A DNA stretch of 64,000 nucleotides from Mycobacterium sp. PS03-16. Its GTDB lineage: Bacteria; Actinomycetota; Actinomycetes; Mycobacteriales; Mycobacteriaceae. Within the stretch, counting starts at the first letter, position 1, and each line of letters opens with the position of its first letter. Below are positions 53,326-62,932 of this stretch, in pieces. Location: assembly GCF_004570325.1 (NCBI RefSeq), contig NZ_SPQO01000002.1:62001-126000 (forward strand). Reading direction: 5' to 3'. Position numbers and translations under genes: made by a program. Below the pieces are notes generated by a model that had not been told where the DNA came from, did no database searches, and saw only the letters and a program-made list of their open reading frames with translations.

Positions 53326-55611
53326 TTAACTGGTGGTGTCGGCGGAAGTGGTTTTGAAGCGGCGCAGGCGCAGGCTGTTGCCCACCACGAAGACGCTGGA
53401 GAATGCCATTGCGGCTCCGGCCAGCATCGGATTGAGCATGCCCAGTGCTGCGACGGGGATCGCTGCGACGTTGTAGGCGAACGCCCAGAACAGGTTGGTT
53501 TTGATCGTCGACAGTGTTTCGCGGGACAGCCTGATCGCGTCAACGGCGCTGCGCAGGTCACCGCGCACCAGGGTGATGTCGGAGGCCTCGATGGCGACGT
53601 CGGTGCCGGTGCCCATCGCCAGACCGAGGTCGGCTTGGGCGAGGGCGGGCGCGTCGTTGACTCCGTCGCCGACCATGGCGACCGTCTTGCCTTCGGCTTG
53701 GAGGCCTGCGATGACGTCAACCTTGCCTTCGGGCATGACTTCGGCGATGACGTCGTCGATGCCGACTTCGGCGGCGATCTGTCGAGCGACGGCTTGGTTG
53801 TCGCCGGTGAGCAACACGGGGGTCAGCCCAATGTCACGCATCTGCGAGATTGCCTGTGCGCTCGTCGATTTCACGGTGTCAGCGATGACGAGTACACCGC
53901 GCGCCTGCCCGTCCCACCCGACCGCTACCACGGTCTTTCCCTGGGCTTGCGCGCGGGCCTTGGCGTGGGACAGATCCGGGCTGAGGTGTTGCGCCCAGTC
54001 GGACAGCAGTGATTCGCGCCCAACGATGACGGCGTGTCCATCCACGATGCCGTGGACGCCTTTACCTTCGACATTCGCGAAGTCCTCCGGAACGGGCAGG
54101 GCCTGGAGTTCCTCGGCCGCCGCGGCGGCGACGGCTTGGGCGATGGGGTGCTCGGAGGCGTTCTCCAGGGCGCCGGCCAGTCGAAGCAGCTCCGCGCGTT
54201 CGGTTTCCGGCGCTGTGATGACATCGACCAGCGTCATTTTGCCGGTGGTGACGGTTCCGGTCTTATCCAGCACCACGGTGTCAACCTTGCGGGTGGATTC
54301 GAGCACCTCGGGACCTTTGATCAGCACGCCGATTTGTGCGCCGCGACCGGTGCCCACCAGCAGGGCGGTGGGCGTGGCCAGCCCGAGGGCGCAGGGGCAG
54401 GCGATGACGAGGACCGCGACCGCTGCGGTGAACGCGGCGGCGACTGAGAATCCCGCGCCCAGCCAGGCGCCGAGGGTGATCACGGCGATAGCGATGACGA
54501 TCGGTACGAAGACGCCGGAGATGCGATCGGCCAGGCGTTGCACTTCGGCCTTGCCGGTCTGGGCGCGTTCGACCAGCTGGGCCATCTGCGCGAGCTGGGT
54601 GTCCGAGCCGACGCGAGTGGCCTGCACCACCAGCCGACCGCCGGCGTTGACGGTGGCACCGACCACGGTGTCGCCGGCAGCGACTTCCACGGGTACCGCT
54701 TCGCCGGTCAGCATCGAGGCGTCGACAGCCGAGGAACCGGACACCACCACGCCGTCGGTGGCGATCTTCTCCCCCGGGCGCACGACGAACTCGTCGCCAA
54801 CCACGAGTTCTTCGATGGCGATCTTGGTTTCCGTCCCGCCGCGCAGGACGGATACGTCTTTGGCGCCTAGGTCGAGCAGGGCTCGTAGTGCCGCTCCGGC
54901 CTGCCGTTTGGACCGCTTCTCGAAGTAGCGTCCGGCCAGGATGAACGTGGTTACGCCGGCGGCGACTTCGAGGTAGATGTTGGCGGCGCCATGCGACGGC
55001 GCCAGGGTGAACGCGAAGGGATGCTTCATACCCGGCGTGCCGGCACTGCCCAGAAACAGCGCATACAGCGACCACAGGAACGCCGACACGGTGCCCAGTG
55101 AAATGAGCGTATCCATGGTCGCGGTGCCGTGTCGCAGGTTGGCCCAGGCGGCCCGATGGAATGGCCATGCTGCCCACACGACGACGGGGGCAGCCAGCGT
55201 GAGCGACGCCCACTGCCAGTACGTGAACTGCAGCGCCGGGATCATCGCCATCGCGACGACCGGCACCGTCAGGACGGCCGAGGCCCTCAGGCGGTGCCGC
55301 AGCGACGCCAGTTCGGGGTCGGCGGTGTCCACGGCGTGCGGGGTGTCACCGGATGCGTCGGAGGGCATCGGCGTGCGCGGTGTCGGGAGCGCGGCGGTGT
55401 AGCCCGTCTTCTCCACCTCGGCGATCAGCAGCGCCGGATCGTATCCGTCAGGCACCGTGACGGTGGCCTTTTCCGTCGCGTAATTGACTGTCGCGGCCAC
55501 GCCGTCGAGCTTGTTGAGCTTGCGCTCGATGCGGTTGGCGCAGGAGGCGCAGGTCATTCCCCCGATGCGGAGTTCCACACTCGGGCCAGACACCGGTGTC
55601 GATGTCGTCAT
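53326..55611 (-). CDS. copA: CopA/CtpV-type Cu(I)-exporting P1B-1 ATPase
   Basis: The 761-residue ATPase has one N-terminal HMA domain (MTCASC, cysteines 21 and 24), TGEA loop (302-305), transmembrane CPC motif (405-407), DKTGT (449-453) and GDGVNDAP. It exports Cu(I) from the cytoplasm. ATG 55611 begins [19 protein letters not shown]; a frame to 55899 overlaps the upstream gene and lacks similarity. In M. tuberculosis the equivalent CtpV gene is also linked to csoR. Confidence 0.92.
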   Translation of the reverse strand: MTTSTPVSGPSVELRIGGMTCASCANRIERKLNKLDGVAATVNYATEKATVTVPDGYDPALLIAEVEKTGYTAALPTPRTPMPSDASGDTPHAVDTADPELASLRHRLRASAVLTVPVVAMAMIPALQFTYWQWASLTLAAPVVVWAAWPFHRAAWANLRHGTATMDTLISLGTVSAFLWSLYALFLGSAGTPGMKHPFAFTLAPSHGAANIYLEVAAGVTTFILAGRYFEKRSKRQAGAALRALLDLGAKDVSVLRGGTETKIAIEELVVGDEFVVRPGEKIATDGVVVSGSSAVDASMLTGEAVPVEVAAGDTVVGATVNAGGRLVVQATRVGSDTQLAQMAQLVERAQTGKAEVQRLADRISGVFVPIVIAIAVITLGAWLGAGFSVAAAFTAAVAVLVIACPCALGLATPTALLVGTGRGAQIGVLIKGPEVLESTRKVDTVVLDKTGTVTTGKMTLVDVITAPETERAELLRLAGALENASEHPIAQAVAAAAAEELQALPVPEDFANVEGKGVHGIVDGHAVIVGRESLLSDWAQHLSPDLSHAKARAQAQGKTVVAVGWDGQARGVLVIADTVKSTSAQAISQMRDIGLTPVLLTGDNQAVARQIAAEVGIDDVIAEVMPEGKVDVIAGLQAEGKTVAMVGDGVNDAPALAQADLGLAMGTGTDVAIEASDITLVRGDLRSAVDAIRLSRETLSTIKTNLFWAFAYNVAAIPVAALGMLNPMLAGAAMAFSSVFVVGNSLRLRRFKTTSADTTS

Positions 55612-55651
55612 GAAGCCACTGCCTTTCAGTTTCTGATTCGGACGGGATAGC

Positions 55652-56623
55652 TCAGTGCCCGCCGGCATGGCCGGCGTCACGCGACGGCTCTGGCGCGGGC
55701 TCGTTGGTGCCACCGGGTGCGGCGTCGACGACGAAGCTGGCGGTGTGCACGGTGTCCTGGACTTTGAAGTCGAGGTAGAGCAGGTAGCGCCCGGCGGTGG
55801 GTGCGGTCGCCGCGAACGACACCGCAGGCCCACCGGTGCCGCCCGGTACCGGCTCGGCCCCCTCAGGGTGCACATGTAGATACGCCAGGTCTCCCTCACG
55901 CAAGGCGACGAGATGGCCGTAAGCCCCCAGGTAGGGCTGCAAGGTCATCACCGGCCGGCCGTCGCGCGTGACTGTCGCGGTGAGTTGGTGGGAGACGCCC
56001 GCGGTGAGGGCACCGTCCAGTTTCACGGTGTATCCGGCGATTTCATCCACGGTGCGTGTGGCACTCGCCACCGCCGGGACGAACGCGCCGGCCACCTGCA
56101 CGGTTCGGGTGAGGGTGAGTTTGGCGCTGCCCGCCCCTGCGGGTTGGAAGTCGGCGAACACGCGGTAGGTGCCGGCGGCATTCCACGTCCACGGCGTTGA
56201 CCACGTGCCGGTAGCCGCGTCCAGCCTTGGGTGTACATGGGCGAAGTGCTGGCCGTCGGAACGGACCACGATGAGGTGCAATTGCTTGTCGTGCACGTTC
56301 GCGTAGTCCAGCAGCGGCGTGCCGCCCGGGTCGACGATGGTGAAGCTCATCGTTCCCCGATCGTTGGGTGCGCTGGGGGCCCGCACCGGGCTCAGGACGT
56401 ATCCGTCTTCGGCCAACGACAACCCCGGCGGGTCGGCGAAGGGAACGACTGGCGACGCCTGCTCGGTCGGCGGCGCGCTGTGATCCGCTGCAGCATCGGA
56501 AGTTTGGGTCTGGGAAGATGTCGCCGCGGTATCAGGGACGACCGCTGCGGCGGTGACGTATGCAGCCGTGAACGCCCCTGCCAGTCCGGCGCCAAACGCT
56601 GTCAATCGTCCCGCGGCGTTCAT
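55652..56623 (-). CDS. Exported copper-operon protein with HxH motifs
   Basis: The 323-residue protein has an N-terminal hydrophobic anchor or signal ([23 protein letters not shown]), two beta-sandwich-like domains and metal-ligand-like motifs HFAHVHP and AYLHVHPEG, plus a C-terminal DAGHAGGH. Homologues lie between copZ and copA in actinobacteria but have no assigned function. Its ATG overlaps the copZ stop (ATGA), so it is coupled to the chaperone. It probably binds copper outside the membrane. Confidence 0.7.
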   Translation of the reverse strand: MNAAGRLTAFGAGLAGAFTAAYVTAAAVVPDTAATSSQTQTSDAAADHSAPPTEQASPVVPFADPPGLSLAEDGYVLSPVRAPSAPNDRGTMSFTIVDPGGTPLLDYANVHDKQLHLIVVRSDGQHFAHVHPRLDAATGTWSTPWTWNAAGTYRVFADFQPAGAGSAKLTLTRTVQVAGAFVPAVASATRTVDEIAGYTVKLDGALTAGVSHQLTATVTRDGRPVMTLQPYLGAYGHLVALREGDLAYLHVHPEGAEPVPGGTGGPAVSFAATAPTAGRYLLYLDFKVQDTVHTASFVVDAAPGGTNEPAPEPSRDAGHAGGH

Positions 56624-56832
56624 GCGACACGCACCGCCGAGTAGCCGGCCTCGTCGACGGCGTTGAGGATCTGCGCGTCGTCGACGGGACGGCTCGACGT
56701 CACGATCAGCGTGCCGGTTTTGGCGCTAACTTCGACGTCTTCAACTCCGGCGACCTCGCTGACCTCTTCGCGCACCGAGAGCTCGCAATGTCCGCAAGTC
56801 ATTCCTGTGACGGCGTACGTGCTCGTGCTCAT
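56620..56832 (-). CDS. copZ: CopZ-type copper chaperone (HMA domain)
   Basis: The 70-residue protein is a complete heavy-metal-associated domain: YAVTGMTCGHCELSVREEV with Cu-binding Cys13 and Cys16, then the beta-alpha-beta remainder SAKTGTLIVTSSRPVDDAQILNAV. It would deliver Cu(I) to CopA. AGGAG six bases upstream fixes ATG 56832. It is the first gene after the two CsoR-like operators. Confidence 0.9.
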   Translation of the reverse strand: MSTSTYAVTGMTCGHCELSVREEVSEVAGVEDVEVSAKTGTLIVTSSRPVDDAQILNAVDEAGYSAVRVA

Positions 56833-56860
56833 CACCGATCTCCTATCCTCAACGGGTGTA

Positions 56861-56880
56861 GATACCCCTACCGGGTATAC
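56861..56880. promoter_or_regulatory. CsoR-type operator 1 upstream of copZ
   Basis: GATACCCCTACCGGGTATAC contains arms ATACCC and GGGTAT spaced by five bases (17-base core), the form recognised by CsoR/RicR repressors. It is about 30 bases before the copZ start. Inferred from sequence. Confidence 0.7.
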
Positions 56881-56889
56881 GTAAGAGAG

Positions 56890-56910
56890 CATATACCCCT
56901 TGGGGGTATG
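56890..56910. promoter_or_regulatory. CsoR-type operator 2 between copZ and the hydrolase gene
   Basis: The core ATACCCCTTGGGGGTAT (56893-56909) has perfect 7-base arms around a 3-base centre. With operator 1 it lies between copZ and the divergent hydrolase gene at 56992, so both directions could be copper-controlled. Confidence 0.75.
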
Positions 56911-56991
56911 CTTCAAGGGTTACTTTCCGGGGTCGTTGGTGTGGTGTCGACGCGCGTAGCGCTATCCCGGAACGAAGGGAGGGATCAGTTG

Positions 56992-57837
56992 GTGGTGCGC
57001 GCGTTACACGTCGGAGATGATGGCTGGCCCCTCATGGGGGAGGTCGTCGGGCGCGGCGAACTGATCATCATGCTTCATGGTGGGGGTCCGGATCACTACA
57101 GCATGCGACCGCTTGCTGACCGGCTCGCTGGCCGGTATCGCGTTGCGTTGCCTGACATTCGAGGGTACGGAGCATCGCGTTGTCCCGACCCGACGTTGCA
57201 CCGATGGGATCAGTACGTCAGCGACGTCATTGCGATCATTCACGCGCTCGATGACACCTGCGCCCACCTTGTCGGCGCCGGACTGGGCGGCACCATCGTT
57301 TTGCGGACGTGCCTCCAGCACCCCCGTATCGCCCGGTCGGCGGTGGTCATCAGCGCTGAAGCGATAGAGGACGATGCGGACAAAGCCGCAGACACCGATC
57401 TGATGGATCGTTTCGCCGAGCGTGCCCGTTCCCGCGGTCTGCAGGCCGCCTGGGAATTGTTCATTCCTGATCTTCAGCCGCTGATCGCCAACCTGGTCGC
57501 TGAGGCTATTCCGCGCGCTGACGCCCACAGTGCGGCGGCCGCGGCGTCAATCGGTCATGACCGCGCCTTTGCAACGGTCGAGGACCTCCGGCGCATCGAC
57601 ACTGCGACGCTCGTCATCGCCGGCGACGACATCCGTCACCCCGAGTGCTTGGCACACAGCCTCGCCGATGTCCTTCCACGAGGGGTTCTCGCCGAAGTTT
57701 CGATGTCCCGCCAATTCGTCGACGCTGAGGACATGGCACACGCTTTCGGCCCGGCGATCGAGAACTTCCTTCGTAGAACATCGGACCGGGACACTCGGGT
57801 CCATGAAGACGGGCACCAAGGACTGGGGCAGCAGTGA
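56992..57837 (+). CDS. Alpha/beta hydrolase
   Basis: The 281-residue protein has the alpha/beta hydrolase oxyanion strand LIIMLHGGGPDHYSMRPLA and, at the nucleophile elbow, LVGAGLGGTIVLRTCLQHP. The expected GxSxG serine is replaced (GAGLGG), so a standard serine hydrolase mechanism is doubtful. An acid (ADDIRH-region) and a late segment are present. GGGAGGG upstream favours GTG 56992 (TTG 56989 possible); the frame extends to 56788. It is divergent from copZ over CsoR-like operators. Confidence 0.7.
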   Translation: MVRALHVGDDGWPLMGEVVGRGELIIMLHGGGPDHYSMRPLADRLAGRYRVALPDIRGYGASRCPDPTLHRWDQYVSDVIAIIHALDDTCAHLVGAGLGGTIVLRTCLQHPRIARSAVVISAEAIEDDADKAADTDLMDRFAERARSRGLQAAWELFIPDLQPLIANLVAEAIPRADAHSAAAAASIGHDRAFATVEDLRRIDTATLVIAGDDIRHPECLAHSLADVLPRGVLAEVSMSRQFVDAEDMAHAFGPAIENFLRRTSDRDTRVHEDGHQGLGQQ

Positions 57838-57890
57838 GGGGCCTGACGCTCCGGCGGCAAGCCGCTCGGGGGCAGCCTGTCGCGGTGCTG

Positions 57891-58037
57891 TCAGCCGCAG
57901 CAGGACTTTCCCTCGCTGGCCTTGCCTGAGCGGCGCCCACTAGTGACACGACCCACCGCGCACAAAGCGATGCATTTGGCGATCGACCGTGCGGTCTGGC
58001 TTTGGACGAGCTGCCGAAATCTTTCTTGTACGGTCAC
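57891..58037 (-). CDS. Candidate small Cys-containing protein behind a CsoR-type operator
   Basis: The minus strand from GTG 58037 encodes 48 residues, starting MTVQERFRQLVQSQTARSIA, with Cys in KCIALC and a terminal KSCCG. A GGAAGG site lies about ten bases upstream, and a CsoR-type palindrome lies 55 bases upstream of the start, nearly the same distance as operator 2 from copZ. This suggests copper-induced expression, comparable in concept to the small copper-induced proteins (MymT, SocA/B) of M. tuberculosis, but no sequence similarity to them is claimed. It is too short for routine gene calling and may not be translated. Confidence 0.4.
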   Translation of the reverse strand: MTVQERFRQLVQSQTARSIAKCIALCAVGRVTSGRRSGKASEGKSCCG

Positions 58038-58091
58038 CAGCGATACGCCTTCCAGTCGTCGGGCTACCCGCCCCCGGGTGATACAACGAAG

Positions 58092-58110
58092 GTACCCCTG
58101 AGGGGTATAC
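58092..58110. promoter_or_regulatory. CsoR-type operator 3, about 1.2 kb from operators 1 and 2
   Basis: GTACCCCTGAGGGGTATAC has the same 17-base layout as operator 2, with one mismatch in the outer arm. It lies 55 bases upstream of the small minus-strand ORF at 58037 and about 160 bases upstream of the AraC-type gene at 58270. Confidence 0.65.
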
Positions 58111-58269
58111 GGTACAAGGGTGCCCGAGCTAGGCGCGGCGGTGGGTGACTGGCCAATGGCGCATATCCTGCATTACCCGTGGCGGCGGATGGCTGGCCAC
58201 GCCTGATTCGATGTTCCCCGTTGCTGGCGCCGCGGTAAGTTGATTAGTGGAAGGCCGTAGCATCGATTC

Positions 58270-59046
58270 GTGGCGATGATGCGGGATGGCGGTGGTATCA
58301 CCGGTGAACCGCACTGGGGCGGGACGGCACTGCTGCGACCTGGGGTGTTGGCGTTCACCGGATCGATTGGCACCACCCACCTACACGCCCACCATGCCGT
58401 CCAGATTGTCACCGCAACAACACCTTTCACGATGCGTGACGAGCACGGCAACCAGCATCGCGGCACCAAGGTGGTCGTGCCCGCCGATGCGCCACACCGG
58501 GTCGAAGTCGGCGCGCCGGAGGGCACCGTGGTGTTCTTGGAACCGGAGTCTGCCCCAGGGCGCTCGGCGCACTTGCGCGCGCTTCGGTCCGGCTGGACTG
58601 TTGCTCCGGTGTTGACGTTCACCCGCCGACGTCCGTTGGCCGTCGTGGTCGACGAGCTGTTCGAACACCTCGCACCCGCCATGGCAGCTGATGAAGAAAT
58701 GACGCGCCATCGCGCCGTCGACGAGGCGTTGCGGGTGCTCCCCGACCTTGTGGCCGCGGGCCCAGTGGGAGGTACCGAACTCGCGGCCCAGGTCGGTGTG
58801 TCTGCGAGCCGATTGACCCATCTGTTCACCGAACAGGTCGGCATTCCGCTGCGCCGCTACGTGCTGTGGTTACGGCTGCGGCTCGCCATCATTTGCGCGC
58901 ACGCCGGCGATGACCTGACCGGCGCCGCACATAATGCGGGGTTTTCCGACAGCGCCCATCTGACCCGTACCACGCGGGAGATGTTCGGGCTGGCGCCCTC
59001 GGTGTTGAGCCGGCACGTGTCCTGGGACCTCGACACCGCCGTGTAG
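58270..59046 (+). CDS. AraC-family transcriptional regulator
   Basis: The 258-residue protein has a cupin-like N-terminal sensing domain (VLAFTGSIGTTHLHAHHAVQIVTA) rich in His, and a C-terminal AraC double HTH: GGTELAAQVGVSASRLTHLFTEQVGIPLRRYVLWLRL and DDLTGAAHNAGFSDSAHLTRTTREMFGLAP. It is preceded by the third CsoR-type operator. The inducer is unknown. The downstream sterol-desaturase-family gene in the same direction is a possible target. Confidence 0.83.
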   Translation: MAMMRDGGGITGEPHWGGTALLRPGVLAFTGSIGTTHLHAHHAVQIVTATTPFTMRDEHGNQHRGTKVVVPADAPHRVEVGAPEGTVVFLEPESAPGRSAHLRALRSGWTVAPVLTFTRRRPLAVVVDELFEHLAPAMAADEEMTRHRAVDEALRVLPDLVAAGPVGGTELAAQVGVSASRLTHLFTEQVGIPLRRYVLWLRLRLAIICAHAGDDLTGAAHNAGFSDSAHLTRTTREMFGLAPSVLSRHVSWDLDTAV

Positions 59047-59093
59047 CCGGATCATTCAAGCTCTGCCACGCCAGTAGCCGCGACGCTCAGGTG

Positions 59094-60047
59094 GTGAGCA
59101 CGAAGTCCCCGCCATTGACGGCGGTCACCGCGGCACAGGCGGTGGCCCGATACGGCTACGTGCCGGTCATGCTGCTCGGCCTCAACGGCGCCGGTGTGGC
59201 GTTAACCGCCGCCGGCGCCCCGAAATACTGGCTGCTGGCCGTGATGGCCGTCGCGATTGCCACCGCGTTGCTGGTCGAACGTGTCATTCCGTATGACCCC
59301 GAATGGAATCATGATCAGGCAGACAGCAGGCGCGACCGCATCCACGTCGCAGTCAACGAGACGCTGATCCTGGCCAGCGTGGCTGCCATTCCACTACTGG
59401 CGGCGGTCGTCCCGGCCCCGCAGCTGTGGCCGCGCACCTGGGCATTGCCGCTGCAGGTCCTCGCCGCGATCATGATCGCCGACCTCGGCATCACCGTGGT
59501 CCATGTGGCCAGCCACAAGATCGGCGTGTTGTGACGTTTCCACGCCGTGCACCACAGCATCACCCGCTTCTACGGCCTCAACGGCCTGATGAAACACCCG
59601 CTGCACCAAACCGTTGAGATGGCCGCTGGTGTGGCACCGCTCATCCTGATCGGTCTGCCCGTCAACGTCGCCTCCCTACTCGCCCTCGCGGTGGCGATCC
59701 AGCTGCTGCTGCAGCACTCCAACGCCGACTACCGCGTGGGCCCCGCCAAGCACGTCTTGGCTCTCAACGAAGGCCATCGCTTCCATCACCTCAAGTGGGC
59801 CGGCATCGGCGACGTCAACTTCGGGCTGTTCACCCTGGTCTGGGACCACCTGATGCGCACCTACTCCTATAACCCCACCCGCCGATTCGACTCCACCCAG
59901 CTCGGCATGGCCGCACACCCCGACTACCCCACCGCGTACGGGCGGCAGCTGCTACACCCCTTCACCCCCGCCGGAGGGTGCAGCCTCAAGTCCACCACAG
60001 CGACGAAGGACCGCACCGCGACGAGACCAACACCGGAGCAGGGCTGA
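59094..60047 (+). pseudogene. Sterol desaturase / fatty acid hydroxylase family, interrupted by one in-frame TGA
   Basis: Two open frames in the same reading frame (59094-59534 and about 59547-60047) together encode a full sterol desaturase-family membrane enzyme with all three His clusters: HVASH, HAVHHS and GHRFHH. The only interruption is TGA at 59532-59534, where the family has Trp in the conserved LWRFHAVHHS stretch, a single TGG to TGA change. No shift or deletion is present. It is either a recent nonsense mutation, a sequencing error, or a readthrough gene. The product would modify a lipid in the membrane using a di-iron centre. Confidence 0.85.
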
Positions 60048-60413
60048 GAGGGACCAGCGTCTAGCGCTCCCGGACCGTGATTGCCTCAAGCGTTCCCGAT
60101 CAGCCCAGAACGCGTACTAGACCCATAGCCTTCTACGTGGCCTATTGCGCGCCACGGTCCGACGATCGACGAACAAAGGATCGGCAGCCCGTTCGGCGCC
60201 TGCCAGAGCTAGCCGGATGCCATGTCGGGCAGACCAGTGCGCAAGTCTGCGTCTTTACTGAATCTTCATCGAAGGACTAAGAAAGCCAAATGACGCATCA
60301 GCACACTTGAACCATATCCGTGAACGGTGCACCGCCGCCCGCGAACGGCTGTCGCGGCGCACGCAGTGCCCGCTCATCAGCGATGTCAACATTCGGATAC
60401 GGAGACCACACTG
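60048..60413. other. Intergenic region, no gene seen
   Basis: These 366 bases between the broken desaturase and the L,D-transpeptidase gene have no convincing open frame on either strand. They probably hold the transpeptidase promoter. Confidence 0.45.
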
Positions 60414-61637
60414 ATGCCGCAGGCGACTTGCCTCCCACCGTTTCGCAGGACGGCGCAGTGGCTGCGGACGGCCGTCCTGGCGATGGCGGTGCTGCTGATC
60501 GCGGCCGCGTGCAGCTCGTCGCCGGCCGCCGCGCCCCAGTCCGAGGTCATCACTGATAAAGGCACCCCGTTCGCCGACCTGCTAGTGCCCAAATTGCAGG
60601 CGTCGGTGACCGACGGAGCGATCGGTGTCGCGGTGGACTCCCCTGTTACCGTGTCCGCCGGTGACGGCGTTCTCGGCCAAGTCTCGTTGACCAACGAAGC
60701 CGGCGAACTCGTCGACGGACAGCTCAGCCCCGATGGCGTGTCCTGGTCGTCTGCCGAGCCGCTGGGCTACAACAAGCAGTACACCCTTCATGCCCAGGCC
60801 CTTGGACTGGGCGGCGCGACCACTACGACAGCGACCTTCGAAACCCACTCGCCCGACAACTTGACGATGCCCTACGTCCTGCCCAACGACGGGGAAACGG
60901 TTGGCGTGGGCCAACCCATCGCGATCCGCTTCGATGAAAACATCACCGACCGGATTGCGGCGCAGCAAGCGATCAACGTGACCACCACCCCCCCGGTCGA
61001 GGGAGCCTTCTACTGGCTCAATAATCGCGAAGTACGTTGGCGCCCAGCCGAATACTGGAAACCGGGAACAACAGTAGAGGTGGCGGTCAACGCCTACGGC
61101 GTCAATTTCGGTGACGGGCTGTTCGGTCAGGATGACGTCACTACCCGGTTCACCATCGGTGACGAGGTCATCGCCACCGCCGATGACGCCACCAAAACGA
61201 TGACTGTGCGGCGCAATGGTCAGATCGTCAAGACCATGCCCATCTCCATGGGTAAAGCCAAGACCCCGACCGATAACGGCGCCTACATCATCGGAGATCG
61301 TTACTCGTTTCTGGTGATGGATTCGTCCACCTACGGAGTTCCGGTCAACTCTCCTGACGGATACCGCACCGAGGTGGAGTGGGCGACCCAGATGTCCTAC
61401 AGCGGGATCTACGTGCACTCTGCACCGTGGTCGGTGGGCAGCCAAGGCATCGCCAATGTCAGCCACGGATGCCTCAACGTCAATCCGGCCAACGCCCGCT
61501 GGTTTTACGACAACACCCGACGCGGCGACATCGTTGAGGTCATCAACACCACCGGCCCCACGCTGTCGGGGACAGACGGTTTAGGTGACTGGAACATCCC
61601 TTGGGATCAGTGGAAAGCCGGCAACGCCAACCTCTGA
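60414..61637 (+). CDS. L,D-transpeptidase lipoprotein (LdtMt2-like)
   Basis: The 407-residue protein has a lipoprotein-like signal with AAAC at Cys33, Ig-like domains (about 45-250) and a YkuD catalytic domain with Cys353 in [15 protein letters not shown] and His in YSGIYVHSA. Length and catalytic position agree closely with LdtMt2 of M. tuberculosis, which makes 3-3 peptidoglycan cross-links and is active during beta-lactam stress. ATG 60414 follows GGAG. It is an additional copy inside a copper island. Confidence 0.88.
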   Translation: MPQATCLPPFRRTAQWLRTAVLAMAVLLIAAACSSSPAAAPQSEVITDKGTPFADLLVPKLQASVTDGAIGVAVDSPVTVSAGDGVLGQVSLTNEAGELVDGQLSPDGVSWSSAEPLGYNKQYTLHAQALGLGGATTTTATFETHSPDNLTMPYVLPNDGETVGVGQPIAIRFDENITDRIAAQQAINVTTTPPVEGAFYWLNNREVRWRPAEYWKPGTTVEVAVNAYGVNFGDGLFGQDDVTTRFTIGDEVIATADDATKTMTVRRNGQIVKTMPISMGKAKTPTDNGAYIIGDRYSFLVMDSSTYGVPVNSPDGYRTEVEWATQMSYSGIYVHSAPWSVGSQGIANVSHGCLNVNPANARWFYDNTRRGDIVEVINTTGPTLSGTDGLGDWNIPWDQWKAGNANL

Positions 61638-62015
61638 AACTCAGATCAGCAGCGGAGACTCACAACCGCCGCCTCCCAGTCACCTCGTGGCACCAGTTAC
61701 GCGTGTCGACAGGACGTTTCGCATCCACCGAACCGGGTTGCGAACTGCCAAGTGTCACCCGAGCATCGCGCGCCGTGGGGCCCACGCAGCACAGGTAGCG
61801 CAGCCCTTTCCGCTACGGCACCTTTGGTTTGCCGTCCTCAGGTAACGGCGTTTTCACGTGTCCGGACCGCCGATTATTTCGTAGTCCCGGCATCGACGAT
61901 CGACACTTTCAAGCACCCATTCGCAAAAGCCATTAGCAATTTCAGCCGCCGAAATTCCAGCATTGTAATTTTGTTGCTGGTGTTACTGATGAGGCATATG
62001 TGAGTTAGGCTGATC

Positions 62016-62032
62016 TACGTATTCGCTACGTA
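62016..62032. promoter_or_regulatory. TACGTA-N5-TACGTA operator upstream of the NlpC/P60 gene
   Basis: Two TACGTA hexamers start 11 bases apart, preceded by ATC as in the stronger palindrome at 63721. The identical hexamer and spacing suggest that both sites are bound by the same regulator, most simply the winged-helix protein encoded at 62933-63679. Confidence 0.55.
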
Positions 62033-62061
62033 CATCGTTGCTGCACAGTACGGAACGCTCT

Positions 62062-62083
62062 GTTTCGCCTTTTTTGGCGAAAC
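62062..62083. promoter_or_regulatory. Leader hairpin with T6 loop
   Basis: GTTTCGCC and GGCGAAAC are perfect 8-base complements around six T residues, 40 bases before the NlpC/P60 start codon. It could be a weak attenuator or mRNA-stabilising leader element; its function is inferred. Confidence 0.4.
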
Positions 62084-62123
62084 CAATCACCGGCGCTCCG
62101 ACAGCCGAAAGAAAGAACGCCAT

Positions 62124-62870
62124 ATGGAACCGATGGCCCGATGCGTCCGCCCGGAGGAAGGCCGCGTATCTGCGTTCGGCTTTCGCCTGACTGGGGTGAT
62201 CGTTGCCGTCGTCGCGACGGTACTTTTGGCGTGCACGCCAGCAGCCTCCGCCGAGCCGACAGGCGGTCCGTGGGATCCACTCCTGCCCAAGATCCCGAGT
62301 GCGGGAGCGCCCGGCGATCCGGTTGCCATCGCCAACGCTTCTTTGCAGGCGACGGCCGTTGCCACCCAGACTGCGATGGATTTGGGGCGTAGCTTCCTGG
62401 GCAGTCTCGGACTCGTCAGTCCCGCGGCAAGCCCCCAAACGAGCGTCCGCGGCAACCGTCTCTACGGTGCCCAGGCGATCGAATACGTTATCCGCAGGGC
62501 AGGAACGCAGATCGGCGTTCCCTACTCCTGGGGAGGGGGCAGCCTCACCGGCCCTAGTCGCGGTGTCGACCAAGGCGCAGGCACCGTCGGTTTCGACTGC
62601 TCAGGACTGACACGATTCGCCTTCGCCGGCGTCGGAGTACTGTTGCCGCGATGGTCCGGCGACCAGTACAACGCTGGCCGCAAGGTACCTCCCGCGCAAG
62701 CTAAACGCGGTGACCTCCTGTTCTGGGGGCCCGGCGGAAGCCAACACGAAGCGATCTACCTCGGCGGCGGAAAAATGATCGAGGCGCAACAAACCGGCGT
62801 TCCCATCAAGATTTCACCGGTGCGTACCGCCGGGATGACACCCTACGTCATACGGATTATCGAGACCTGA
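62124..62870 (+). CDS. Secreted NlpC/P60 endopeptidase (RipD-like)
   Basis: The 248-residue protein has a signal peptide (LTGVIVAVVATVLLACTPAASA) and an NlpC/P60 domain (about residues 110-248): catalytic Cys in VGFDCSGLTRFAFA, His in SQHEAIYLGGGKMIEA. The closing PVRTAGMTPYVIRII resembles RipD of M. tuberculosis. RipD itself lost its catalytic residues; here Cys and His are present, so D-glutamyl-diaminopimelate hydrolysis is likely. ATG 62124 follows GAAAGAAAG. The promoter carries the TACGTA operator. Confidence 0.85.
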   Translation: MEPMARCVRPEEGRVSAFGFRLTGVIVAVVATVLLACTPAASAEPTGGPWDPLLPKIPSAGAPGDPVAIANASLQATAVATQTAMDLGRSFLGSLGLVSPAASPQTSVRGNRLYGAQAIEYVIRRAGTQIGVPYSWGGGSLTGPSRGVDQGAGTVGFDCSGLTRFAFAGVGVLLPRWSGDQYNAGRKVPPAQAKRGDLLFWGPGGSQHEAIYLGGGKMIEAQQTGVPIKISPVRTAGMTPYVIRIIET

Positions 62871-62932
62871 CCCCGAACGCTTCCGCCAACAGCTTCCTCC
62901 CGCCAAAAGCCCTGTCTGCACCGGGTAATGGT

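Larger units (their letters stand above)
61638..62123. other. AT-richer leader/promoter region of the NlpC/P60 gene
   Basis: These 486 bases contain no credible gene. The last 200 bases are AT-rich and hold the TACGTA double site (62016-62032) and a hairpin (62062-62083). A c-di-AMP (ydaO) riboswitch, common before actinobacterial wall-hydrolase genes, was looked for and not recognised. Confidence 0.5.

Noticed and set aside
59532..59534. TGA as a selenocysteine codon
   Set aside because: The conserved residue at this position is Trp, not Cys, and no SECIS-like structure or selenocysteine genes are seen.
61638..62123. c-di-AMP (ydaO) riboswitch before the NlpC/P60 gene
   Set aside because: Region length and gene type fit, but the conserved ydaO core motifs were not found; only a simple hairpin and the TACGTA site are present.
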